From Ornatilinea sp. (GTDB taxonomy: Bacteria; Chloroflexota; Anaerolineae; Anaerolineales; Anaerolineaceae): a DNA stretch of 64,000 nucleotides. A program made the translations under genes and the position numbers. The stretch is taken from positions 49,108-113,107 of the forward strand of contig JAHDQE010000020.1 in NCBI GenBank assembly GCA_018433975.1, written 5' to 3'. The notes beneath the pieces are model-generated. The model had not been told where the DNA came from. It saw only the letters and a program-made list of their open reading frames with translations, and did no database searches. Of this stretch, positions 7,141-15,230 are shown one piece after another (positions within the stretch are counted from its first letter, which is position 1; each line of letters begins with the position of its first letter).

Positions 7141-9657
7141 ATGGCTGGCATGGAAAGATTTACACAAAGAGCGCGCCGAGTGCTTAGCCTGGCCCACCAG
7201 GAAGCCGAACGCACGCATAGAAGCACAATTGAAACCGAACATCTACTGCTTGCCCTGCTGGAAGAAGATGGAGGCGTCGCAGGACGCGTCCTGAGAGAAC
7301 TGGGATTGGAACTCAATCGAATGCGCGAAATGATCGCCCGATTGAGCAGCGAAGGCGAAGAATCCATTGACCGGATCGACCTTTCGCCCGGCGTCCAGCA
7401 GGTATTGGAATATGCTATTGAAGAAGCACGACGAATGGGTCATCATTACATCGGCACCGAGCACCTTTTGCTGGGCCTGATCCGTTCTACGGATGGTATC
7501 GCAACAGAAGTATTGCGAAAATTGGGCGTCACACCCGAACAGATACGCCGCCAGACCCGGCGGGTACTCTCCGAAGGCAGCTCCTCAGGCTCCGCCATCG
7601 GCGGACCGCGGACTTCCTCGACCGCATCCTCTCAAAAAGAGAAGGATAAAGAGAAAAGCAGCGGAAAAACCCCGTTGATTGACCAGCTCGCCACAGACCT
7701 GACGCTGAAAGCGGAAGAAGGGAAGCTGGACCCGGTCATCGGCCGCCAGATGGAGATCGAACGGGTCATCCAGATTCTGGCCCGCAGGAACAAGAACAAT
7801 CCGGCCCTGATCGGTGAACCGGGTGTAGGAAAGACGGCCATCGTGGAAGGCCTGGCGCAGCGCATCATCGAAGGGGATGTCCCCGCGCTTCTGCTGGACA
7901 AACAGGTGCTGCAGTTGGATGTTGGCTCTTTGATCGCCGGTACCATGTACCGTGGACAGTTCGAAGAACGCCTGAAACGGGTTATCGACGAACTCAAAGC
8001 CTCCGGCGCCATCCTGTTCATTGATGAAGTCCACATGCTGGTGGGCGCTGGTTCGGCCGGATCATCGGTCGATGCCGCCAACATCCTGAAACCCGCCTTA
8101 TCCCGCGGCGAACTTCAGGTAATCGGCGCGACCACTATTGAAGAGTACCGCAAGCATATCGAAAGCGATGCTGCCCTGGAGCGCCGCTTCCAGCCCATTG
8201 TGGTGGAAGAGCCCAGTGTGGATGAAACCATTGACATCCTTCAGGGAATTCGCAGTGCATACGAAGAGCATCACCAATTGAATATCTCGGATGAAGCGTT
8301 GGAATCCGCGGCGCGGCTTTCCGCACGCTATGTTTCCGACCGCTTCCTGCCCGATAAAGCCATCGACCTGATCGATGAAGCCGCCTCCCGGGTGCGCATG
8401 TACAAAAGCCCGGCTGCGCAGGAAAGCAAACGCCTGATGGCCGAACTGCGCGAGCTGCGCCAGAAGCGGACTGCGGCGGAAGAAAACGAACTGCTTGAAG
8501 AAGCCGAACGGCTGCTTCAGGAAGAAGAAGATTTCGAAAACCAGCTGGATAAAATTCGCAACGAATGGAACCGCGATAACAGTCCGGTGGTTTCTGTGGA
8601 CGACATTGCCGAAGTGGTTTCCATGTGGACCGGAGTTCCGGTGATGCAGATGGCACAGGAAGAGTCTCAGCGCTTGCTGCAAATGGAAGAAGAACTCTCC
8701 AGCCGCATTATCGGCCAGAATGAGGCTATCGAGGCCATCTCCAAGGCCGTCCGGCGCGGCCGCTCCGGGCTCAAAGACCCGCGGCGCCCGATTGGTTCCT
8801 TTGTCTTCCTCGGCCCAACCGGGGTAGGTAAAACTGAGTTGACCAAAGCGCTGGCCCGTTTCCTGTTCGGCAGTGAAGATGCTGTGATCCAGCTCGACAT
8901 GTCCGAATTCATGGAACGCCACAGCGTTAGCCGTCTGGTCGGTGCGCCTCCCGGATACATCGGCTACGAAGAAGCTGGCCAGCTCACCGAAGCCATCCGG
9001 CGGCGGCCTTATTCCATTGTGGTCTTTGATGAAATCGAAAAGGCTCACCCCGAAGCACACAATATGATGCTTCAAATTATGGAAGAAGGTCATTTGTCCG
9101 ACGCGAAAGGCCGTAAAGTGGATTTCCGCAATGCCATCATTGTGATGACCTCCAATATTGGCGCGGAAGACATCAAACGCCAGACCTCCCTCGGCTTCAA
9201 CCTGGTCAAAGATGAAGTCACCGAAGAACAGGAAGCCTATGATGAGATGCGCAAAAAGCTGATGGAATCGCTGAAGCGTGTCTTCCGTCCCGAGTTTATC
9301 AACCGTGTAGACGGCGTGGTCGTCTTCCGTTCTCTCAACCAGTCCGATATCCGGCAGATCGTTACCCTTGAGCTCAATAAGATCGCCGAACGGCTGGAAG
9401 ATTACGAAATGGAACTGACCGCCAGCGATGCTGCGCTTGAACTCCTGGCAAAACAGGGCTACGATCCCGATATGGGTGCCCGCCCGCTGCGCCGGATTCT
9501 CCAGCAGAAAGTGGAAGACCCGCTGTCGGATGCCCTGCTGGCGCACAAATTCGAAGACGGAGACCACATTCTGGTAGATGTAGACGAAAAGGATGAAATT
9601 ATCCTGACCAAGCAGAATGTCACCGAAGAGCAGAAAGAACCCGCTCTGAATATCTAA
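7141..9657 (+). CDS. clpC: ClpC AAA+ unfoldase (Clp protease regulatory subunit)
   Basis: 838 residues, full length for ClpC. Order: two Clp-N repeats (about 1-145), a linker, AAA+ module 1 with Walker A GEPGVGKT at 225-232 and Walker B ILFIDEVHM near 291, a coiled-coil middle domain with UVR-like character (about 420-480), AAA+ module 2 with Walker A GPTGVGKT near 558, and a C-terminal D2-small domain. It unfolds proteins and feeds them to ClpP in the cytoplasm, usually with an adaptor. ATG 7141 is preceded by AAGGAGGT at ideal spacing. clpP and mcsAB are not in this window. A long antisense frame exists inside the gene but has no support. Confidence 0.97.
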   Translation: MAGMERFTQRARRVLSLAHQEAERTHRSTIETEHLLLALLEEDGGVAGRVLRELGLELNRMREMIARLSSEGEESIDRIDLSPGVQQVLEYAIEEARRMGHHYIGTEHLLLGLIRSTDGIATEVLRKLGVTPEQIRRQTRRVLSEGSSSGSAIGGPRTSSTASSQKEKDKEKSSGKTPLIDQLATDLTLKAEEGKLDPVIGRQMEIERVIQILARRNKNNPALIGEPGVGKTAIVEGLAQRIIEGDVPALLLDKQVLQLDVGSLIAGTMYRGQFEERLKRVIDELKASGAILFIDEVHMLVGAGSAGSSVDAANILKPALSRGELQVIGATTIEEYRKHIESDAALERRFQPIVVEEPSVDETIDILQGIRSAYEEHHQLNISDEALESAARLSARYVSDRFLPDKAIDLIDEAASRVRMYKSPAAQESKRLMAELRELRQKRTAAEENELLEEAERLLQEEEDFENQLDKIRNEWNRDNSPVVSVDDIAEVVSMWTGVPVMQMAQEESQRLLQMEEELSSRIIGQNEAIEAISKAVRRGRSGLKDPRRPIGSFVFLGPTGVGKTELTKALARFLFGSEDAVIQLDMSEFMERHSVSRLVGAPPGYIGYEEAGQLTEAIRRRPYSIVVFDEIEKAHPEAHNMMLQIMEEGHLSDAKGRKVDFRNAIIVMTSNIGAEDIKRQTSLGFNLVKDEVTEEQEAYDEMRKKLMESLKRVFRPEFINRVDGVVVFRSLNQSDIRQIVTLELNKIAERLEDYEMELTASDAALELLAKQGYDPDMGARPLRRILQQKVEDPLSDALLAHKFEDGDHILVDVDEKDEIILTKQNVTEEQKEPALNI

Positions 9658-9690
9658 AAGCCGGAACGGCGAATTCTTAGAAACACAATA

Positions 9691-9722
9691 TGGGGCAGCG
9701 GATGAGCTGCCCCATATTTTTA
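9691..9722 (+). terminator. Intrinsic terminator after clpC
   Basis: TGGGGCAGC at 9691-9699 pairs with GCTGCCCCA at 9705-9713; the stem can extend into flanking ATA/TAT, followed by a T-rich stretch. Confidence 0.85.
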
Positions 9723-9825
9723 TTCGAAAGAGTAGAAACCCGGAAGCCGCTTTCACAGTGCCTCCGGAACCGGGCTTCATGATAGAATTTCAACATAAAT
9801 CAACACAAAACCAGTGGGGCACACT

Positions 9826-11223
9826 ATGAGCAAAACACAAACCCATTATGTCTGCCAAAACTGCGGGCGTACTTCTCCCCGCAAGTTGGGGAAATGCCCG
9901 TCTTGCGGGCATTGGGACAGCTTTGTCGAAGAGATCCTGACTCCGCTCCCGGATATCAAAAAGAAGGCCGTATCGGGGCTGTTGTCCCAGTCCACGCCCC
10001 GGCGCATTTCGGAGATCGAAGGGGATGTCGAAGAAAGGATGTACCTTCCCATCGGGGAGTTTTCCCGTGTCCTGGGAGGCGGCATCGTCCCCGGTTCTGT
10101 CGTATTGATCAGCGGCGACCCCGGCATCGGCAAATCCACCCTGATGCTCCAGACCGCTCTGGCCATGGCCGGCGAAGGCACTGTGCTGTATGCCTCCGGA
10201 GAGGAATCTGAGCGCCAGATCAAAATGCGCGCACTGCGGCTGGCCCGCCAAGAAGGCAAAACCGAAACCGATCTGCCCGACAACCTCCTCCTGGTCACCG
10301 AGACCAACCTTAACGCCATCCTGGAGCATGTCCGCTCCACCCAGCCTGCCCTGCTGGTCATCGATTCAATCCAGACCATGTATCTCCCGGAGCTGGAATC
10401 CGCGGCCGGTTCCGTAAGCCAGATCCGGCAGTGTGCCGCGCAGTTGCGCGAGCTGGCGAAATCCTCCGGGATCACCGTGTTTATCATCGGTCACGTCACC
10501 AAAGAGGGTACCATTGCGGGCCCCCGGGTGCTGGAACACATTGTGGATACCGTCCTGTATCTGGAAGGCGAACGCTACCAGTTCTTCCGCCTGCTGCGCT
10601 CCATCAAGAACCGTTTCGGCGCGACCTCGGAAGTGGGGGTTTTTGAAATGAGCGAGCGCGGGATGATTGAAGTATCCAATCCTTCGGAAGCTTTCCTGGC
10701 GGAGCGCATGGTCAGCGCGCCCGGCTCGGCCATCGCCGTTACCATGGAAGGTACCCGCCCTCTGCTGGTCGAAATCCAGGGTCTCACCAGCCATACCAGC
10801 TACGGCAACCCCCGCCGGACGCCCAACGGGATTGACTTTAACCGTCTGCTGCTGATCACCGCGGTCCTGACCCGCCGCATGCGCATGCGTCTGGGGGAAC
10901 AGGATGTTTTCGTCAACGTAGTGGGCGGGATGCGCATCAGCGAGCCGGCTGCCGATCTGGCCGTGGCGGCTGCCATCGCATCTTCCATGCAGGATGTCCC
11001 GGTCAAGGCCAACGCCGTATTAATTGGCGAGGTAGGTTTATCGGGTGAACTTCGCTGGGTAGGCCAGATGGATGCCCGCCTGCGTGAGGCGGCCAAACTG
11101 GGCTTCAAGACGGCCGTTGTCCCCAAAAGAGTCCGTCGCGATGGGCTTTTGACCGACAAAATTGAGATCGTCGAGGCGCGCTCCCTGCGGGAAGCGCTCA
11201 AACTGGCTCTTTTGTCAGATTAA
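9826..11223 (+). CDS. radA: DNA repair protein RadA/Sms
   Basis: 465 residues. A C4 zinc finger (C10, C13, C24, C27) is followed by a RecA-like ATPase with Walker A GDPGIGKST at about 97-105, the RadA-specific KNRFG motif near 261-265, and a C-terminal Lon-like domain (ITAVLTRRMRMRLGEQDVFV onward). RadA is a branch-migration helicase that works with RecA in recombinational repair. I chose ATG 9826, 6 nt after GGGG, over an in-frame GTG at 9814, because the zinc finger starts immediately after it. It lies downstream of the clpC terminator, as clpC-radA pairs do in many Gram-positives. Confidence 0.96.
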   Translation: MSKTQTHYVCQNCGRTSPRKLGKCPSCGHWDSFVEEILTPLPDIKKKAVSGLLSQSTPRRISEIEGDVEERMYLPIGEFSRVLGGGIVPGSVVLISGDPGIGKSTLMLQTALAMAGEGTVLYASGEESERQIKMRALRLARQEGKTETDLPDNLLLVTETNLNAILEHVRSTQPALLVIDSIQTMYLPELESAAGSVSQIRQCAAQLRELAKSSGITVFIIGHVTKEGTIAGPRVLEHIVDTVLYLEGERYQFFRLLRSIKNRFGATSEVGVFEMSERGMIEVSNPSEAFLAERMVSAPGSAIAVTMEGTRPLLVEIQGLTSHTSYGNPRRTPNGIDFNRLLLITAVLTRRMRMRLGEQDVFVNVVGGMRISEPAADLAVAAAIASSMQDVPVKANAVLIGEVGLSGELRWVGQMDARLREAAKLGFKTAVVPKRVRRDGLLTDKIEIVEARSLREALKLALLSD

Positions 11224-11279
11224 GCATTGCGTGGGATAATGCTCCCCTTTACTCCCTTCAAAGAATGACCTTCTTCAAA

Positions 11280-11307
11280 TTGACAATTCCACTGGTTTTG
11301 GTATGAT
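11280..11307 (+). promoter_or_regulatory. Sigma-70 type promoter for the ferredoxin-like gene
   Basis: A perfect TTGACA (11280-11285), 16-nt spacer and TATGAT (11302-11307). The predicted start near 11314 gives a leader of about 80 nt ending in AAAGGTGG before the TTG start. Confidence 0.65.
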
Positions 11308-11396
11308 TACTCAGCCGGGGAATTCCCGGTTTCCGGCATGAAAAAGCGCCCGAAACGCATGGGTGCATCCATTTATCGTTAAAAGGTGGTGCAGCT

Positions 11397-12317
11397 TTGA
11401 GCCGACCGATGTGGTTTGTGAGCATTTTGAAGAAAAACTTTAAGAACCGGTTTGCAATCGCCAATCTCACAAAAAAGATCCCCCTTTTCAAAAAATTTGT
11501 AGATGATTTGCTCTTCAAAGGCGATAATGTCATTTATCTGCCTAAAGACCACACGGTAAGTCCCAAAATCTCGTTAGAGCAGCCTGCTTTTACTCGGGCC
11601 CGGGTCCGGCAGCCCGTCGGCACGGCGCCCGACGGCACACCCATCCGGAATGAAACCATCCAGGTTCAGGAATGGATCGCCGCGCCGGAAAGCATCCTCC
11701 TCCCTTCGCAGGTCGTCGAGCACTTCATTCGTGAAGCCAATTACCACTACATTATGAACGAATGCATCTGCCGCTCTTCCAGCGGATGCGAGGATTACCC
11801 CATCAACCTGGGCTGCCTGTTCCTCGGCAAACCCGCGGAGCAGATCAACCCCAAACTCGGCTGTCCGGTCACCATGGAAGAAGCCCTGGAACACGTCCGG
11901 CGCTGCCGGGAAGCCGGCCTGTTCCACATGATCGGGCGCAACAAGCTGGATACGGTCTGGATGGGCGTCAAACCCGGCAGCCGTCTGCTCACCATCTGCA
12001 ACTGCTGCCCGTGCTGCTGCCTCTACAAGGTGCTGCCCAACCTGGACGATTCCATCAGTTGTAAAGTCCACAAGATGCCCGGCGTGGAAATCCTTATCAA
12101 TGAGAACTGCATTGGCTGCGGTCAATGCGCCCAGGAAGGGGTGTGTTTCGTCAACGCCATCCATATCGAAGACCGCCGGGCGGTGATCAGCGAGACCTGC
12201 CGCGGCTGCGGTCACTGCGTGGAGGTCTGCCCCAACAACGCAATTGAGATAACCGTGGACGCCGATTCCGTTCAAAGAACAATCGATGAACTGACCCCCT
12301 ACGTCAATGTAAAATAA
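11397..12317 (+). CDS. Cys-rich protein with two C-terminal 4Fe-4S ferredoxin clusters
   Basis: 306 residues from a TTG start placed by AAAGGTGG at 11383-11390. The C-terminus carries two ferredoxin motifs: CIGCGQCAQEGVC (about 235-247) and CRGCGHCVEVCP (about 263-274). The first has an altered fourth ligand spacing. The upstream two-thirds is unusual: NECICRSSSGCEDYPINLGC near 120 and ICNCCPCCCLYK near 200, which could bind an extra cluster or metal. There is no signal peptide or membrane helix, so it is a cytoplasmic electron-transfer or metal protein. Similar proteins are usually annotated only as 4Fe-4S binding. It has its own strong promoter. Confidence 0.8.
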   Translation: MSRPMWFVSILKKNFKNRFAIANLTKKIPLFKKFVDDLLFKGDNVIYLPKDHTVSPKISLEQPAFTRARVRQPVGTAPDGTPIRNETIQVQEWIAAPESILLPSQVVEHFIREANYHYIMNECICRSSSGCEDYPINLGCLFLGKPAEQINPKLGCPVTMEEALEHVRRCREAGLFHMIGRNKLDTVWMGVKPGSRLLTICNCCPCCCLYKVLPNLDDSISCKVHKMPGVEILINENCIGCGQCAQEGVCFVNAIHIEDRRAVISETCRGCGHCVEVCPNNAIEITVDADSVQRTIDELTPYVNVK

Positions 12318-12364
12318 AACGGGAACAAATAAAAATGTCAACTCTGAATTTAATGAGCGGGGTG

Positions 12365-12370
12365 TATAAT
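12365..12370 (+). promoter_or_regulatory. -10 element upstream of the CPBP protease gene
   Basis: A perfect TATAAT at 12365-12370 without a convincing -35. A leader of about 190 nt would precede ATG 12572. Coding-like frames across 12335-12570 have no family resemblance, so I treat this stretch as untranslated. Confidence 0.35.
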
Positions 12371-12571
12371 CCATCTTTGGATCAGTGCTGGCAAACGGAT
12401 CGTTCCCTATTGGGCACGCTGACCAGACGCCTGCGCTGCCAGGCAAACCACCTCGTCGGCCCGGTCAGATCGGCGCGATCATTATGTCCAAGGCGCGCAA
12501 GTCGGGTTGGATGGAAATTAAATTCGCTTTTTCATAAGATCATTACCGTGTCTCTTCGGATGGAGTTTCGT

Positions 12572-13687
12572 ATGGCACAATCTTTTTCTTCTCAGCCGGA
12601 CCAGGTGATCCCTGAGCCGGTGTCTGTTCCCGAGGCAGCCGCGCGGCGGACGGTCAATTGGCCGCATGTCTGGGCTTACATCGGGTTGTCGTTTGGGCTG
12701 GCCTGGCTGGTCGACTTGGTACTGTATCTGAACGGCGGCCTGACCCACCCGTCAGCCATGCTGATGCTGCAGTTTCAGATGCTGATGCCAGCCTTCGCAG
12801 CCCTGCTGCTGGGCATGTTCTTCTTCAAAGAGAGCCCGATTTATTACAAGACCAACGACGCCGCCTCACGCTGGTTCATCTATTATTATTTCTTGATGAC
12901 CTTCGCTTACCTTGCCGCGGCGGTCATTGGGTCAATCCAACCGGCGCTGTCCACAACACTCAGCGGTTATCTGCTGATCTTCAGCGTGCTCGGGCTGGTG
13001 TTGCTGGCGGTATTGCGCTGGCGTGGCGGGCCGCAGTCCTTCGCCGGAGCGGGTATGGCCTTCGGGAAAATCCGCATCTGGCTGCTTTATGGCCTGGCCA
13101 TGGTCCTGTTTTACGGCCTGGAGACGCTGCTAAACTATGTCTTTAAGTTCGGCACGCTGGCCGACATTACCAAGATGTACCCACCCGGAACAGCAGACTC
13201 TATCCCGCCGTTGGCCCTGCTCGCCTCGACCTTTCTCAACGCGGTCATCATTGGCCCGTTCCTGGGGCTGATCATCACCTTTGGCGAGGAATACGGCTGG
13301 CGCGGTTACCTGCAGGGCGAACTGGTCCACTTGGGACGCGTCCGCGGGGTGGGGCTGTTGGGCATTATCTGGGGCGTCTGGCACTGGCCGGTCATCTGGA
13401 TGGGCTACAACTACCCCGGTCAGCCGGTGCTCGGCTCACTGCTGATGACGGGTTACACGGTGGTGCTGTCGTACTTCCTGGCCTACGCCGTGTTTAAATC
13501 GAAGGGCGTGTGGACAGCGGCTTACCTGCACGCGCTCAACAACCAGGCAATGAGCTTTTTCGTGGCCGCGGTGGTGACGCCGGTCAGCATGGTCATGTCC
13601 TTTAACATCGGCATCCCCGCGCTGGTGCTGTGTGCGCTGGTCATCCTGCTGCTCCTGCGCGACCCGGTCTGGAAGGAAACGGATTAG
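12572..13687 (+). CDS. CPBP family intramembrane glutamic endopeptidase
   Basis: 371 residues, about eight membrane segments. The catalytic signature is complete: EEYGWR (E239/E240), then a conserved His in GVWHWPVIW (about 270) and HALNN near 320, as in CAAX-processing/bacteriocin-immunity (Abi, CPBP) membrane proteases. ATG 12572 is preceded by GGAG at 6 nt; an ATG four codons upstream and a long open extension to 12335 look non-coding. Substrates are unknown for most members. A strong terminator follows. Confidence 0.88.
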   Translation: MAQSFSSQPDQVIPEPVSVPEAAARRTVNWPHVWAYIGLSFGLAWLVDLVLYLNGGLTHPSAMLMLQFQMLMPAFAALLLGMFFFKESPIYYKTNDAASRWFIYYYFLMTFAYLAAAVIGSIQPALSTTLSGYLLIFSVLGLVLLAVLRWRGGPQSFAGAGMAFGKIRIWLLYGLAMVLFYGLETLLNYVFKFGTLADITKMYPPGTADSIPPLALLASTFLNAVIIGPFLGLIITFGEEYGWRGYLQGELVHLGRVRGVGLLGIIWGVWHWPVIWMGYNYPGQPVLGSLLMTGYTVVLSYFLAYAVFKSKGVWTAAYLHALNNQAMSFFVAAVVTPVSMVMSFNIGIPALVLCALVILLLLRDPVWKETD

Positions 13688-13700
13688 ATACATCTTTTTA

Positions 13701-13750
13701 AACAGGATCCCCCCTTTTCTTGATTAAATCAGGGGCGGATCCTGTTTTTT
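13701..13750 (+). terminator. Intrinsic terminator after the CPBP protease gene
   Basis: AACAGGATCC (13701-13710) pairs with GGATCCTGTT (13737-13746) around an inner CCCC/GGGG stem, followed by TTTTTATT. Confidence 0.85.
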
Positions 13751-13861
13751 ATTAACCTTTGGCCAACATCCCGCGCCCACTCCCACTGATATATTCGGGC
13801 AGGAATATATCATCGGTACGCCGCGGGCCACACACCCGGCGAACTCGTCCAATCCCATTCT

Positions 13862-14642
13862 TTACGGCTTAGGATGCAAGACCTCGAATGATCCAGTCTG
13901 TGGATCAATGGTGACCATAAAGATTGTATGCCACCAGTTGTCGCGATTATTTTTATAATAAACTTCCCAACCTGTGTCCTTTAATCCTGACGCAAAAGCA
14001 TTGATTTTACAATCATTCCCATATTGTAGTCGTCTTTCAACTCCGCCGTTCTTTTCTGCAATCTGTATCGCTTCTTCAGCCGAAATTCGATAACGTGTCA
14101 GATCAAGCGGTTCCTTTTTTTGGATGTTAGGGGTATATTCTCCTCTTGATGTTTTCACGCTATGATCTGATGGTAAGATGAAATTACGATATTCTACGCG
14201 GGTTTCTTCCTTCCCTGTTTGAATCACTTTAAAGGAATATATTTCTCCTTCGCTAAATAGACCTTGTTCAATCTCTTCACAATCCATCGTAAAGTCCATG
14301 ACGTATAATATTCTGCGCTTCGAAAGGATCCTGCCAGATTTGTTGGTACAGGGCTTGCGCTACGCGGAAGTAATCTGCCTGGCTCCAGAATACCGACCCT
14401 GAAGGAGTGGGGATTGCCTCAGGGGTAGGATCAAGCAGCGTAAAAATATCCGTGTCTCCTCGATTAAGCATCTCGAAAATGTTCGCCGGGTCGATCGTAT
14501 AATATCGAGACTCAAAGCTTTACACCGATTCATTGCGGTTATCCAACCAAAACTGACAACTTATCATCAGACTCAAAACAGCGATCAGGGCAAGCAGCAC
14601 AAACCACCTCCCTGATCGATTGTTGATACTTTGGTTATCCAT
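13862..14642 (-). pseudogene. Decayed lipoprotein gene (one nonsense codon, one frameshift)
   Basis: Read on the minus strand, ATG at 14642 (after GGGGTG) opens a textbook lipoprotein signal: RWFVLLALIAVLSLMISC. An in-frame TAA at 14520-14522 stops it after 40 codons, but the same frame continues at once (SFESRYYTIDPANIFEML) to a TGA at 14277. The rest continues in another frame from about 14299 (MDFTMDCEEIEQ) to 13862. Repairing one stop and one frameshift gives a ~260-residue lipoprotein whose C-terminus (EEAIQIAEKNGG, TGWEVYYKNN, FMVTIDPQTGSFEV) resembles a PepSY-like fold. It is probably a recent pseudogene, unless the lesions are sequencing errors. Confidence 0.75.
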
Positions 14643-14722
14643 TCTATTCACCCCTGAGTTCTTCCAGATCATTTATTTAACCATACCAATAAGCTGCCGG
14701 ACTTGGGAATGCCCTGCCCTTC

Positions 14723-15202
14723 TTACTTGACCGTTGCCACTTGCCCGCCGGTCATCTCCTGCAAATGCTGCGGCGTGAGTTTGAACACCGCGTGTGGGGT
14801 ACCGGCCGCCGCCCAGATCTCTTCGTATTGCAGCAGGTCTTCATCAATAATGGTCAGCATAGGCTGGACATGCCCCACCGGGGGCACCCCGCCAATCGGG
14901 AAGCCGGTCTGCTGTCGGACAAAATCCGCGTCTGCTTTGCCAATCTTTTCGCCGATCAACCTGCCAAGCCGCTTCTCGTGAACCCGGTTCACACCGCTGG
15001 CAATCACCAGAATGCCCTTGTCGGTTTCTTTCCCCCGGAAAATCAATGATTTCGCAATCTGCGCCACCTCACAGCCAATCGCATCGGCGGCTTCCTGGGC
15101 AGTCCGGGTGGAATCGGCCAGTTCGACCACATGGCATTCCAGTCCCATACCCGACAATACTTCCTGAACCTTCTGTGCGTTTTTACTCAATTCATCTGTC
15201 AT
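14723..15202 (-). CDS. YbaK/EbsC family aminoacyl-tRNA deacylase
   Basis: 159 residues, the usual length of free-standing YbaK/ProX-type trans-editing enzymes that hydrolyse mischarged tRNA (typically Cys- or Ala-tRNAPro). Hallmarks: EEADAIG-like helix (AQEAADAIGCEVAQIAKSLIF with its key Lys), VIASG, the FPIGGVPPVGH loop that lines the substrate pocket, and a C-terminal TGGQVATVK strand. ATG 15202 is better spaced from GGGGTG than the ATG just before it. Specificity among YbaK, ProX and EbsC subgroups is not decidable here. Confidence 0.88.
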   Translation of the reverse strand: MTDELSKNAQKVQEVLSGMGLECHVVELADSTRTAQEAADAIGCEVAQIAKSLIFRGKETDKGILVIASGVNRVHEKRLGRLIGEKIGKADADFVRQQTGFPIGGVPPVGHVQPMLTIIDEDLLQYEEIWAAAGTPHAVFKLTPQHLQEMTGGQVATVK

Positions 15203-15230
15203 CATTGCACCCCATTAAAAAATTTTTCCT

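Noticed and set aside
8098..9780. A 560-codon frame antisense to clpC
   Set aside because: It mirrors the codon structure of clpC, has no ribosome site and no recognisable domain.
11574..12446. A 290-codon antisense frame over the ferredoxin-like gene
   Set aside because: Shadow of a well-supported gene with Cys-cluster motifs on the plus strand.
12335..12571. N-terminal extension of the CPBP protease
   Set aside because: The extra ~80 residues are non-hydrophobic, without similarity, and a good ribosome site lies directly before ATG 12572.
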